Source: Chloroflexi bacterium GWB2_54_36
GTDB lineage: Bacteria; Chloroflexota; Anaerolineae; Anaerolineales; Anaerolineaceae
Assembly: GCA_001796355.1 (NCBI GenBank)
Contig: MGMG01000096.1
Span: 16,291-80,290 of the forward strand
Direction: 5' to 3'
DNA: 64,000 nucleotides
Shown one piece after another: positions 17,132 to 25,496 of this stretch. Below the pieces are notes generated by a model. That model did not search any database. It saw nothing but the letters and a program-made list of their open reading frames with translations, and was not told where the DNA came from. The position numbers were made by a program, and so were the translations under genes. Each line of letters starts with the position of its first letter. The stretch's first letter is position 1.

Positions 17132-17140
17132 ATTATATCA
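17132..17140 (-). promoter_or_regulatory. Extended -10 promoter candidate for the ccm operon
   Basis: On the minus strand the sequence is TGATATAAT: an extended TGn followed by a perfect TATAAT (17137-17132). No clear -35 is seen. It lies in the 231-base gap upstream of ccmE, giving a leader of roughly 145 bases. The rest of the gap shows no gene. Confidence 0.45.
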
Positions 17141-17209
17141 GAAAATCCTACCATTTTGGGCTTGATTCTCGAGTAACCGGGCGGTTTTGTCGTTGGCCAA
17201 CCGACCACA

Positions 17210-17896
17210 CTAATCGCAGCAGGCCAGCCAATCTGGCAAGCTCTCGAGCAGCCGGTTCATGACGGCCTGTGTGCCCATCTCAAAGACGACATGGTTCCCA
17301 TAAGCCTCACCCCCATCCACGCCGACAAGATCGCTTACCCCGCGCAAGATCAGGCAACGCATCTGATTGCGGGCAGCAACCCAGGCAATAGCGCCGCTTT
17401 CCCAGTCGGCGGCGACTGCCTGGTAGCGGCTGACAAGCTGCGGCACTTCATCTGCCAGAATGTCCCGATCTGCGGAGATCAAGCGTTCCCGGCGGACTGG
17501 CAGTGGATAAGGTTCCCTCAACCAGTTCAAATCGAGGCAGGCGGCGTAATGATCGATTGCAACCTGCGGGTCGCTCATTTGCTCGACGATGTCATAAACC
17601 AGTGTGCTCTCGGCCAGTAAGATATCACCTTTGGCAACCCGACCGACAAACCCGCCGCAGGTACCCAAATTTATGATGATCCCCGGCTGCCAGCGGTCGA
17701 TGGCATATTGGGTACTCCCAGCCGCCGCAATTTTTCCCCAGCCACCGTGTACGAACACACAGACTATGCCTGCCAGCTCCTGTTGAAACCATTCACCATA
17801 CGGCGTGAGTTCAACAACCGCGGAGTGGAAACGCGAACGCACCACTCGCCACTCACTGTTGGCTGAAATCAGAATGACCGCTGGGCCTTTCGTCAT
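17210..17896 (-). CDS. Nucleoside phosphorylase-superfamily protein (MTA/SAH nucleosidase-like)
   Basis: A 228-aa member of the PNP/UDP phosphorylase superfamily. The VHGGWGKIAAAGSTQYAIDRW segment and INLGTCGGF glycine-rich strand match the core fold. ADWESGAIAWVA corresponds to the D-M-E-S-x-A-x-A substrate motif of MTA/SAH nucleosidases, with Glu that contacts the ribose. RGVSDLVG near the C-terminus contains the catalytic-type Asp. Such enzymes cleave the N-glycosidic bond of methylthioadenosine, adenosylhomocysteine or futalosine; which one applies cannot be decided. It is translationally coupled to the glycosyltransferase upstream (stop and start share one base, TAATG). Confidence 0.78.
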   Translation of the reverse strand: MTKGPAVILISANSEWRVVRSRFHSAVVELTPYGEWFQQELAGIVCVFVHGGWGKIAAAGSTQYAIDRWQPGIIINLGTCGGFVGRVAKGDILLAESTLVYDIVEQMSDPQVAIDHYAACLDLNWLREPYPLPVRRERLISADRDILADEVPQLVSRYQAVAADWESGAIAWVAARNQMRCLILRGVSDLVGVDGGEAYGNHVVFEMGTQAVMNRLLESLPDWLACCD

Positions 17897-19143
17897 TATT
17901 CTTCGGTTTCTTCGGAGGTCAGGGATTCGCCCTCCGTCCAGGGGATTTGATTCAGGGTTAGCAAATTGATCAAGTTGGATCGGAAAGAAAGATCAGCCTC
18001 TGCAGAAGTCAATAAAGCCGATTCCCAAATTATCCGGGCAGCCTCGAAAGCTGCTTGCGGCCGCCCCAAGGCTCTTGCAGCAGCCGCTGCCTTCTTGAGA
18101 CCGGCCTGGCCGTCCCGGGTAAAATGCGCCAGAGCTTCCAAAACTTGAACCGGTGTCTCTGCCAGGACACCGGCCCCATGCTCGACGACATATTCCATGT
18201 TGCCGGTTTCCTGCCCCGGAATGACATTTACGAGCATCAATGGCAGCCCGCAGGCCAGTGATTCGGTCACAATTAAACCGCCGGCCTTGCAAATGATCAA
18301 ATCAGCGGCGCGCATAAGCTGCGGCATGTTGGTCACAAATTCATAAATATGGTTGGGAATATGCCAGTCCGTTTGCTGCAATTCAGCATACATTTCGTCA
18401 TCTTTACCGGTCACCACCGCCAGCTGCAATGGACTGCCAAAATGGTTGATGACATTGAGCGCATCCATCAACCCTTCCACCCGCTTGCTGCCGACTGCCA
18501 ACGCCGTAAAAACATTTGGCTCCCAGCCTAACTCTGCCCGGATTTCCTTGCGTGGCCTGGTCCCCCTGCTGATTTCTGGATGAACTGGAATGCCAGTTAT
18601 TTGGATTCTCTCAGGGGGAATACCCGTCTCCATTGCCAGGTCGCGCACCATCTCGGTAGGCACCAGCAGGGTGTCCACCCGGTCGTTGAACCACAGCCGG
18701 TGAACGGTCGCCAGGTCGGTCACGACGGTAACGAGCGGGATCTTGGCCTTGAATACTGCCAGCACCCCGGTAAACGCAGGTTGGTACAAAGGATAGGTGC
18801 TGACCACAACGTCGGGGGGATAGGTGCGCAGCAAATCACGCATCAACTCGAACATGGCAACGGTCAGCGCACTTTCAGCGATGGCGCTTGGGACCGCCCG
18901 GTCTGAGGCTTCGTAGCCCAGCTTGTATAATTCCGGAGCTTTGCGCACCCACTTGTCATAATCGGTCTGGCTCTCCCGCAGCACATAGGGTGCGCGTTTG
19001 TCGTCAAGCGGATTAATAATGTCCACCTTGACGGAATCACCATACTCGATAGTCAAGGCTTCATGGAGTGCGTTGGCTGCGCTGCGGTGACCAAATCCGG
19101 CATCTGCGGTTAAGATCAAGATTCGCTTTTTACGATTTGCCAT
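17896..19143 (-). CDS. GT28-type glycolipid glycosyltransferase (MGDG synthase / UgtP-like)
   Basis: A 415-aa GT-B glycosyltransferase. It begins with RILILTADAGFGHRSAANALHEAL, the diagnostic GxGH N-terminus of the MGDG synthase/UgtP group, and has the C-terminal donor-binding segment DLIICKAGGLIVTESLACGLPLMLVNVIPGQETGN. Members transfer galactose or glucose from UDP-sugars to diacylglycerol on the inner membrane face, making glycolipids common in Chloroflexota membranes. ATG 19143 is preferred over the GTG six codons upstream on family grounds; both have only weak ribosome-binding sites. It is coupled to the nucleosidase-like gene. Confidence 0.85.
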   Translation of the reverse strand: MANRKKRILILTADAGFGHRSAANALHEALTIEYGDSVKVDIINPLDDKRAPYVLRESQTDYDKWVRKAPELYKLGYEASDRAVPSAIAESALTVAMFELMRDLLRTYPPDVVVSTYPLYQPAFTGVLAVFKAKIPLVTVVTDLATVHRLWFNDRVDTLLVPTEMVRDLAMETGIPPERIQITGIPVHPEISRGTRPRKEIRAELGWEPNVFTALAVGSKRVEGLMDALNVINHFGSPLQLAVVTGKDDEMYAELQQTDWHIPNHIYEFVTNMPQLMRAADLIICKAGGLIVTESLACGLPLMLVNVIPGQETGNMEYVVEHGAGVLAETPVQVLEALAHFTRDGQAGLKKAAAAARALGRPQAAFEAARIIWESALLTSAEADLSFRSNLINLLTLNQIPWTEGESLTSEETEE

Positions 19144-19204
19144 CCCACGCCTTTTTCCCACGCCTTACGCAAATGTATCCAGATCGATTGCTTCTTTCAA
19201 TATT

Positions 19205-19729
19205 TTAAGGTTGCTGCTCTTGCGGTAAATTTCCGGTCAGGTAATCATGCAGCAGTCGCAGCGCCTGGCCGGCTGAAAGCATTTTATTGCCCACCCGGTC
19301 GCTTTCCCAAACGAATTTCCAGGCCCAATTGCCCTCTCCGGCGCTAAGAGCAATCCAGGTCAGCCCGACCGGTTTGCCCGGCAAACCGCCGCCTGGGCCG
19401 GCAATTCCGGTGACGGATATGCCAACCACCTGATCGAGCGGGATTTCTTTACCCGCGAATACCCGGCGAACCCCGATAGCCATTTCCAATGCAATTTCGC
19501 GTGAGACAGCGCCGTACTTCAACAGAGATTCAGAGTTCACTTGCAATAAGAAACGTTTGGCTTCGTAGGCATAAGCGGTAACACTGCCCAGATAGTAATC
19601 GGAAGATCCTGGTACATTGGTGACACGGTGACCGACCAGTCCACCGGTGCAAGATTCAGCCACAGCTAATCGTAAACTGCGCTGACGCAAAAGTGGACCG
19701 ATTTGTTCTTCTAGGGAGGAGGCAACCAT
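19205..19729 (-). CDS. pncC: Nicotinamide-nucleotide amidase (CinA C-terminal family)
   Basis: A 174-aa CinA C-terminal domain protein. It has the motif LRLAVAESCTGGLVGHRVTNVPGSSDYYLGSVTAYA and VGISVTGIAGPGGGLPGKPVGL, both diagnostic. PncC deamidates nicotinamide mononucleotide to nicotinate mononucleotide in NAD recycling; Ser/Thr in ESCTGG are the expected catalytic residues. The N-terminal molybdopterin-binding domain of full CinA is absent, as in stand-alone PncC. ATG 19729 is preferred over a longer frame. Confidence 0.92.
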   Translation of the reverse strand: MVASSLEEQIGPLLRQRSLRLAVAESCTGGLVGHRVTNVPGSSDYYLGSVTAYAYEAKRFLLQVNSESLLKYGAVSREIALEMAIGVRRVFAGKEIPLDQVVGISVTGIAGPGGGLPGKPVGLTWIALSAGEGNWAWKFVWESDRVGNKMLSAGQALRLLHDYLTGNLPQEQQP

Positions 19730-19870
19730 GAATGAGATTCCGTTCCAAAAGGATTGCCCGGAAAAGGGCACGCTCATTATACTCGATTGACCTGAATGCT
19801 CGCTCCAATGAGTTGAGTAGGAGACAGCTTGGGGACCTTCACACCTCGGATCCGGTCAAATATTCTTGGG

Positions 19871-19876
19871 TATAAT
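19871..19876 (+). promoter_or_regulatory. -10 element candidate for the GH1 gene
   Basis: A perfect TATAAT 38 bases before the ATG at 19914, in the divergent gap after pncC. No convincing -35 is seen. The start codon itself has GAGGAAACA directly upstream. Confidence 0.4.
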
Positions 19877-19913
19877 CGGTGTTATCCTACAACAAGGCTA
19901 ACTCGAGGAAACA

Positions 19914-21242
19914 ATGCTTTCAGCAACATACCATTTTCCTACTGGGTTTCTATGGGGAACAGCCACTTCTTCCCACCAGGTTGAAGGCAGCAATTCCAAT
20001 AATAACTGGTCAGCCTGGGAAGCCCAGGAGGGTCGCATTCGTCTGGGGCACAAAGCCGGTCTGGCCTGCGACTGGTGGGGCGGGCGCTGGAAGGAAGATT
20101 TCGACCGGGCCGCAGAAAGCAGTCAAAACGCCCATCGTCTATCGCTTGAGTGGAGCCGCATCCAACCCCGCCCGGATGTTTGGGATGAGGATGCCATCGA
20201 TCATTACCGCCAGATGCTGCGCGGGCTGCACCAACGCGGTATGACGCCCATGGTGACCCTGCATCATTTCACCGATCCCTTATGGCTGACGGATTTGGGC
20301 GGCTGGGAAAACGACGAAACTCCAACGCTCTTTGAGAAATTCACCCTCAAAGTGGTGGATGCGCTCAAAGAATATTGCCAGAATTGGGTCACTATTAATG
20401 AGCCGAATGTGTACACCGTCATGGGTTATTTGTTTAAAGCCTTCCCTCCCGCCAAAAACGATCTAAAAGCTTGCTTCGCAGTATTGAAGAACATGGTGCG
20501 CGGCCACGCAGCAGCCTATCGCGCCATCCACAGGTTGCAACCCAATGCCAGCGTCGGGATCGCGCTGAACTATCAAAGTTTTAAGCCAACCCACACCTGG
20601 CTGCCATTTGACCGCGCTCTGGCTGGCTTCATTCACAACAATTTCAACGCCGCTTTTCCAAACGCATTAATGACCGGCAAATTCAAATTTGCCTTCAAAT
20701 CCATCGATTTGCCAGAAGCGCGCAGCACCCAGGATTTTCTTGGCATCAATTATTACACGCGCCAGATGGCGGCTTTCAATTTACTTAAAAAGGGAAATTT
20801 ATTCATCCATCTCACGTTTCCCAAAGATGCGGAAATGTCGGACACCGGACATATCGCCAACGTCCCGGAAGGTTTCTTCGAAGCGATGAAGTTTGCCAGA
20901 GGATACGGCCTGCCGATCTATATTACCGAGAACGGTATAGAGGATGCGGATGACGATTTGCGGCCGCGATACTTGATTCAGCATGTCCACCAAGTATGGC
21001 GGGCAGTGAATTTCAACTGGCCGATTAAAGGCTATTTCCACTGGTCGCTGGTGGATAATTTCGAGTGGGAACGCGGCTGGACGCAGCGCTTCGGTCTCTG
21101 GGGCCTAGACGTGGACACCCAGGCGCGTATCCGCCATACCAGCGTGGATGTATATGAAGCCATTTGCCGCGAAAACGGCATTGCCAGCACGATGGTGCAG
21201 CAGTATGCCCCGTCCATCTATAACCAGTTGTTCCCCGAATGA
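19914..21242 (+). CDS. GH1 beta-glycosidase
   Basis: A 442-aa glycoside hydrolase family 1 enzyme. It has the N-terminal FPTGFLWGTATSSHQVEG, the acid/base motif TINEPN with Glu163, and the nucleophile motif YITENG with Glu339. Tryptophans in GYFHWSLVDNFEWERGW line the sugar subsites. It lacks a signal peptide, so it acts in the cytoplasm on imported disaccharides or glycosides. The exact substrate (glucoside, galactoside or 6-phospho-glycoside) is not determined; no PTS or sugar-binding gene is adjacent. It overlaps the histidine phosphatase by 4 bases (ATGA). Confidence 0.93.
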   Translation: MLSATYHFPTGFLWGTATSSHQVEGSNSNNNWSAWEAQEGRIRLGHKAGLACDWWGGRWKEDFDRAAESSQNAHRLSLEWSRIQPRPDVWDEDAIDHYRQMLRGLHQRGMTPMVTLHHFTDPLWLTDLGGWENDETPTLFEKFTLKVVDALKEYCQNWVTINEPNVYTVMGYLFKAFPPAKNDLKACFAVLKNMVRGHAAAYRAIHRLQPNASVGIALNYQSFKPTHTWLPFDRALAGFIHNNFNAAFPNALMTGKFKFAFKSIDLPEARSTQDFLGINYYTRQMAAFNLLKKGNLFIHLTFPKDAEMSDTGHIANVPEGFFEAMKFARGYGLPIYITENGIEDADDDLRPRYLIQHVHQVWRAVNFNWPIKGYFHWSLVDNFEWERGWTQRFGLWGLDVDTQARIRHTSVDVYEAICRENGIASTMVQQYAPSIYNQLFPE

Positions 21243-21862
21243 ACACGCCAGAGACAGGACAACCGGCTGAATTCTGGTTGGTGCGCCACGGTCAAACTGA
21301 CTGGAATATCCAGCGCCGCTATCAGGGTCATAAAGATATTCCATTGAACGCTGGAGGGCGTGAGCAAGCGCGAGTCCTGGCGGCAGGCCTGAACGGCGCC
21401 TCCTTTGCCGCAGTTTATTCCAGCGACCTCAGCCGTGCTATGGAAACGGCTGCCATTCTAACTGAAAAACATCCCCTGACGATTATCACTGACCTGCGCT
21501 TGCGTGAAATTGCCATGGGAGAATGGGAAGGGCGCACATTGACTGAGATCAGCAGCGAGCAGCCAGGCAGCGATGGCGGTCTGGCATATACTGAGGTGCA
21601 CAGCCGCGCGCCGGGCGGCGAGTCGCTGGCGGAAGTGGCTGCGCGGGTGCGCGCTTTTGCGGATGAGATCGCAGCGAAGCATCCCGGACAGGTGGTGCTG
21701 ATCGTCTCGCACGGTTTGTCACTGGCAGCCTTACGCTGCCTGGCAGTCGGGTTGCCTTTGGCAGAAGCACGCGATATCGTCCCGGAAAATTGTTCGATTG
21801 TCCGGGTCTTTTGGCCGCACCCTCTGGTTTCAGAGCCGTATGGTATCTCGATTTCGCGGTGA
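21239..21862 (+). CDS. Histidine phosphatase family protein
   Basis: A 207-aa phosphoglycerate-mutase-like phosphatase. The catalytic LVRHGQTDWN (His17) is followed by RRYQGHKDIPLNAGGREQA, SSDLSRAMETA, REIAMGEWEGRTLTEI and the second His in VLIVSHGLSLAALRC. Members include GpmB-like phosphatases and alpha-ribazole phosphatase CobC; the sequence alone does not choose. Coupled translationally to the GH1 gene, so a sugar-phosphate substrate is plausible, but that is inference. Confidence 0.88.
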   Translation: MNTPETGQPAEFWLVRHGQTDWNIQRRYQGHKDIPLNAGGREQARVLAAGLNGASFAAVYSSDLSRAMETAAILTEKHPLTIITDLRLREIAMGEWEGRTLTEISSEQPGSDGGLAYTEVHSRAPGGESLAEVAARVRAFADEIAAKHPGQVVLIVSHGLSLAALRCLAVGLPLAEARDIVPENCSIVRVFWPHPLVSEPYGISISR

Positions 21863-21913
21863 TTTCGCCCCTCTAGGATAAACACACCGGAACGGAAGAT
21901 TATTCGATTAATC

Positions 21914-22315
21914 GCAGGGTGCTGTTCGACCGGATTTGCAACCTAGCTCTTGGAGCAAATCATACAAATCTCAACGGCAACCGGTCGAACGCACCGAATT
22001 ATTATCTTTTTGGTGCGTTCGCCGCAATATATTCGAAATATGGGTGGTTTGTTCTGAAAGCCAGTTTGATTATTGGGGGCGAACAGCACCCTACGCATGA
22101 TGACTTAATAATGTTTCATTAAACAGCTTAGCTGTAGGGTGCTGTTCAACCGAGTTTGCAACATAGCCCTTGGAGCTAATCATTCAAATCTCAACGGTAA
22201 CCGGTTGAACGCACCGAATTATTATCTTTTTGGTGCGTTTGCCCCTTTACTTCAAGATATGCGTGATAGGCTCCGAAAGCCAGTTTGATTTTTGGGGGCG
22301 AACAGCACCCTACGC
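21914..22315 (+). repeat. Two tandem units of GGTGCGTTCG inverted repeats (locus 2)
   Basis: Unit A (21914-22096) and unit B (22134-22315) are about 180 bases each and highly similar. Both read AGGGTGCTGTTC-ACCG, then GGT-GAACGCACC, an identical spacer GAATTATTATCTTTTT, GGTGCGTT-GCC and finally GGGGGCGAACAGCACCCTACGC. Each unit therefore contains two nested hairpins, and its outer ends are inverted copies. The termini match the block at 7.8-8.2 kb, but the inner loops differ. The units occupy the 554-base gap between the histidine phosphatase and the next gene; no protein is encoded. Confidence 0.88.
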
Positions 22316-22339
22316 CTGAAAGTATATTAATATTGCCTA

Positions 22340-22368
22340 TTGACAACTTAGTACATTAGTTCTATAAT
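22340..22368 (+). promoter_or_regulatory. Consensus sigma70 promoter
   Basis: Perfect TTGACA (22340-22345), 17-base spacer and perfect TATAAT (22363-22368). Transcription would start near 22375, giving a 42-base leader to the membrane protein gene at 22417. Strong, probably constitutive expression is expected. Confidence 0.85.
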
Positions 22369-22416
22369 GATGAAAATTTGTTCTACTTCTCTTAATTCAA
22401 CGTCAAGGAGCAGATA

Positions 22417-23169
22417 ATGAACCTCTCATCCACTCACTCAACTTCTAAAAATTTCTCCCAGGCATTGGGAAAATTGAAATTGCGCCCGGGGATGGCTTTC
22501 GGCGCCATCATCCTGACCGCGCTGGTCGCCTTCGAGGTTTTCAATTATTCAACCACCGACTACGCCCTGCGCGATTTGCTGGGCGACCTGCGCTTCGCCG
22601 GTATACACTGGGCAACCATTCTGGCGCTTGCGTTCTGCGGCATTGATTTCGCCGGTATCGCCCGCCTGTTTACCCCCGAGAAAAACACACAAGAGCCTAA
22701 GGAAGTCTGGTACTTGTTTGGCGCCTGGTTACTGGCTGCGACCATGAATGCTGTCCTAACCTGGTGGGGCGTCTCGATGGCTATCAGCAGCCATTCCATC
22801 GCCTCCCGGGCGATGATGGATCAGAAGACCATCACGGTTATCGTTCCCTTGTTTGTGTCGCTCATGGTTTGGGTCATCCGGATCCTGCTCATCGGGTCGT
22901 TATCGGTAGCCGGCGACCGCATCTTCTCCGATGGTCAACGACGCACTGTATATACCCAGCAGCCTACCCGCAGCATCCGTAACAGTGTGCCTGCTCCCGC
23001 CAATTTGAGCGGCGCAGCCATGGCTTCGCGCAGCGTCCCACGCTCTGGTTTTTCGACCGAGCGCAGCGCGCCGCGCCCTGAGCCAACTTACCACAGCGTC
23101 AATGCCCGTCCCGCCGGCCGCCAAAATCCCTCCGGCAGCGCCGATAACAATTCCTCCTATCACCTGTAA
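22417..23169 (+). CDS. Predicted four-helix membrane protein, unknown function
   Basis: A 250-aa protein I do not recognise. It has four hydrophobic helices (about residues 27-46, 66-86, 101-123 and 141-163). A hydrophilic, low-complexity tail rich in Ser, Pro, Arg and Asn follows from 170 to the end. The start is well defined by AAGGAG upstream. It is monocistronic, with a perfect consensus promoter before it and a strong terminator after it, so it is likely abundant. The disordered cytoplasmic tail suggests a scaffold or binding role, but nothing specific can be claimed. Confidence 0.7.
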   Translation: MNLSSTHSTSKNFSQALGKLKLRPGMAFGAIILTALVAFEVFNYSTTDYALRDLLGDLRFAGIHWATILALAFCGIDFAGIARLFTPEKNTQEPKEVWYLFGAWLLAATMNAVLTWWGVSMAISSHSIASRAMMDQKTITVIVPLFVSLMVWVIRILLIGSLSVAGDRIFSDGQRRTVYTQQPTRSIRNSVPAPANLSGAAMASRSVPRSGFSTERSAPRPEPTYHSVNARPAGRQNPSGSADNNSSYHL

Positions 23170-23190
23170 ATTCCGGGTAGTCGGGGCGAT

Positions 23191-23241
23191 GCTCCGGACA
23201 GGTCTGGCACAATTCCGTCAGCCTGTCCGGAGCTATTTTTT
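23191..23241 (+). terminator. Rho-independent terminator
   Basis: A perfect 12-bp stem, GCTCCGGACAGG and CCTGTCCGGAGC, with a 19-base loop and followed by TATTTTTT (23234-23241). It ends the membrane protein transcript. The 3' base of the stem overlaps the stop of the convergent histidine kinase. Confidence 0.88.
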
Positions 23242-24609
23242 AACTTCAGGTTGAGTCAACGGCAGCCAGACAGTGAACAGCGTACCCTGGCCTTCTTCGG
23301 AGCTAACCTCGATCCGTCCATTGTGCTTCTTTACAATCCAGTCAGCGATGGAAAGACCAAGGCCAAACCCACTGGATGAACTGCGTTTACGCGAGCGTTC
23401 CGCTCGGAAGAAGCGGTCAAAAATATGCGGTAAATCCTTTGGCGAAATGCCGGGTCCGGTGTCCTGGACGAACAATTTCACCCGGTCATCGGCGCGCTGC
23501 AAACCAAGCGTGACGGACTTGCCAGCCGGAGAATATTGGATGGCATTGGCCGCCAGGTTAAGCAGCACTTGCTTCAAACGGTCGCGATCGCCGATGATAT
23601 GCACCTGATCGATTTCCGAAAGGGAAACCGTCACTTTATCGCCGGCTAGAGTGCGCGCTTGCTGGTAAACCTCGAGCAACACGGTATCCAGATCGACCTC
23701 GGCCATATCCAACATAAGCCGGCCCGATTCGGCCTGTGATAGCAGCAGCAAATCACCTACCAGGCGGGTCAGACGGTCCACTTCGCGCTCGATGTTGCCG
23801 ATTGATTCTTCATCGACACTGCCAGTCAAACGCATCAAGCCCACCTCGCCCTTGATGACCGTCAGCGGGGTGCGCAATTCGTGACTGACATCGGCAGTAA
23901 AGCGCCTTTGGGTATTAAAAAGGTTTTCCAGCCGCTCCAGCGTCTCATTAAAGGCCCGGATCAATTTGCCAACCTCATCGCCGCCGGCTTTTGATGCCGG
24001 GATACGGCGCGATAGGTCATCAGCCTGGGTAATACGAGTGGCAACCTCTGTGACCGTTGCCAACGGCGCCAGCGCCTGGCGTGTCAGAAACCAGGTGCTA
24101 AGCCCGACCAGCAGCATCAAGATGATGGTAAGCAAAACCAGGACACCGATAAGCGTGCGCTGCACCACATCCACCAGCGCCAGGCTCAACCCGACTTGCA
24201 GCACCCCCACCGGCCCCCTGCTCGTTTTCAGCGGCACGGAGAGCACCCGGATACGGTCCCCGCTAACCGTTTTGGACGAGTAGAAGGATTGCCCAACTCC
24301 CAGCCCGTTTTCATCCAGAGTGTTCAGCAGCCCGACCGGTCGGGTCAATTGGAGATTACCTTCCAGATCCCACACCTGGAACAATAAATTTTCAGTCGGC
24401 TGGTAGCTGGCCACCGAACGCGGATCGAACTGGTCGGCTGAGGTAACCCTCAATCGGTCTATTAGCTGCTGCGATGCGGTTGACAGCCGGCTGTCAATCG
24501 AGTCGAGCAGCGTAACGGTGATCAGCGTGTAAACCAGGATTCCGAAAACCAGCAGTACACCTCCCAGAATCGAGGTGTACAGCAAAGTCAAACGCAGGCG
24601 CAGCGACAT
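23233..24609 (-). CDS. Sensor histidine kinase
   Basis: A 458-aa membrane kinase. Transmembrane helix 1 (about 8-32) and helix 2 (153-174) flank an extracytoplasmic sensor of 120 residues. A HAMP domain (about 176-230), HisKA H-box FTADVSHELRTPLT with His243, and a HATPase domain follow, with N-box LAANAIQYS, G1 DTGPGI, F-box FDRFFRAE and G2 GFGLGLSI. It autophosphorylates and passes phosphate to the adjacent response regulator, whose gene lies 3 bases upstream. The signal is unknown. Confidence 0.93.
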   Translation of the reverse strand: MSLRLRLTLLYTSILGGVLLVFGILVYTLITVTLLDSIDSRLSTASQQLIDRLRVTSADQFDPRSVASYQPTENLLFQVWDLEGNLQLTRPVGLLNTLDENGLGVGQSFYSSKTVSGDRIRVLSVPLKTSRGPVGVLQVGLSLALVDVVQRTLIGVLVLLTIILMLLVGLSTWFLTRQALAPLATVTEVATRITQADDLSRRIPASKAGGDEVGKLIRAFNETLERLENLFNTQRRFTADVSHELRTPLTVIKGEVGLMRLTGSVDEESIGNIEREVDRLTRLVGDLLLLSQAESGRLMLDMAEVDLDTVLLEVYQQARTLAGDKVTVSLSEIDQVHIIGDRDRLKQVLLNLAANAIQYSPAGKSVTLGLQRADDRVKLFVQDTGPGISPKDLPHIFDRFFRAERSRKRSSSSGFGLGLSIADWIVKKHNGRIEVSSEEGQGTLFTVWLPLTQPEVKK

Positions 24610-24612
24610 AGC

Positions 24613-25290
24613 TTAATCGGTGTCACGCAGCACGTAACCCACACCTCGCGCAGTGTGGATCAGCCGCTGCTCACCTTCTAACTCCAATTTTTGGCGTAAA
24701 TAACGGATATAGACGTCCAAAACATTACTTTCACCGCCAAAATCATACCCCCAGACACGGTCAAAAATCATTTCGCGGGTAAGCACCTGGCGCGGGTGGC
24801 GCAGGAAGAGTTCCAAAAGATCATATTCTTTTGCAGTCAGAGAAATCGACCGCCCCTTGCGCATGGCCAGCCGCGTAGAGGTGTCCAGAGTCAAATCGGC
24901 GAAGGAAAGAACCGGGACGCGTTCGGGCTGCGTGCGGCGCAGAAGCGCGCGTACCCGCGCCAACAGTTCATCCAGTTGGAAAGGTTTCACCATGTAATCG
25001 TCAGCCCCGGCATCCAGGCCATGCACACGGTCCTGAACCGTGTCCTTGGCGGTTAGCATCAGGATGGGAATATTTCCCCCTCCCCGCAGCCGCTCGCAAA
25101 CCTCAAGACCATCCATGCCCGGTAACATCCAGTCCAGAATGACCAAATCGGGGTGCGCATCGCGAGCCAGCGTCAGTCCCGTTTCCCCGTCAAAGGCGGC
25201 ATCGACCGTATAGCCTTCATACGCCAGGCTGCGGCGTAGTACACGCACAATGGCTTCGTCATCTTCGATGATCAGGATTCGTTCTTTCAT
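24613..25290 (-). CDS. OmpR/PhoB-family response regulator
   Basis: A 225-aa regulator with a receiver domain (acidic pair ED-DE at residues 9-12, phospho-acceptor Asp53 in VILDWMLPG, Lys in MVKPFQL). A C-terminal winged-helix domain ends in [20 protein letters not shown]. It is the partner of the histidine kinase downstream. ATG 25290 has a strong GGAGGAGGGG. The pair is like the CusRS/MprAB type, but the target genes are unknown. Confidence 0.95.
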   Translation of the reverse strand: MKERILIIEDDEAIVRVLRRSLAYEGYTVDAAFDGETGLTLARDAHPDLVILDWMLPGMDGLEVCERLRGGGNIPILMLTAKDTVQDRVHGLDAGADDYMVKPFQLDELLARVRALLRRTQPERVPVLSFADLTLDTSTRLAMRKGRSISLTAKEYDLLELFLRHPRQVLTREMIFDRVWGYDFGGESNVLDVYIRYLRQKLELEGEQRLIHTARGVGYVLRDTD

Positions 25291-25307
25291 GGCCCCTCCT
25301 CCGAGTT

Positions 25308-25316
25308 ACTATACCA
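25308..25316 (-). promoter_or_regulatory. Extended -10 promoter of the two-component operon
   Basis: On the minus strand the sequence is TGGTATAGT (TGn plus TATAGT), with a weak TGGCAA 17 bases further upstream. The start would be near 25301, a leader of about ten bases carrying only the ribosome-binding site. Confidence 0.4.
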
Positions 25317-25483
25317 CAAGGATTTATTGATTGCCACGCGCAAATCCATAGCTTCCGCGACTGATTTACCCGGCTGAACCAGCGTTCCGTATTCGCTTAT
25401 CTAAATTGTACCGAATACGCAGAAAAATAAATGAAATTCGAGCCGTGACTTTTTGGAATTGGAATTCCGCCCGCCAAATGGGC

Positions 25484-25489
25484 TATAAT
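25484..25489 (+). promoter_or_regulatory. -10 element of a possible leaderless rnd transcript
   Basis: A perfect TATAAT whose expected start point (25495-25498) coincides with the ATG at 25497. No Shine-Dalgarno sequence precedes the ATG (CCATCGC). This suggests a leaderless or nearly leaderless mRNA. Confidence 0.5.
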
Positions 25490-25496
25490 CCATCGC

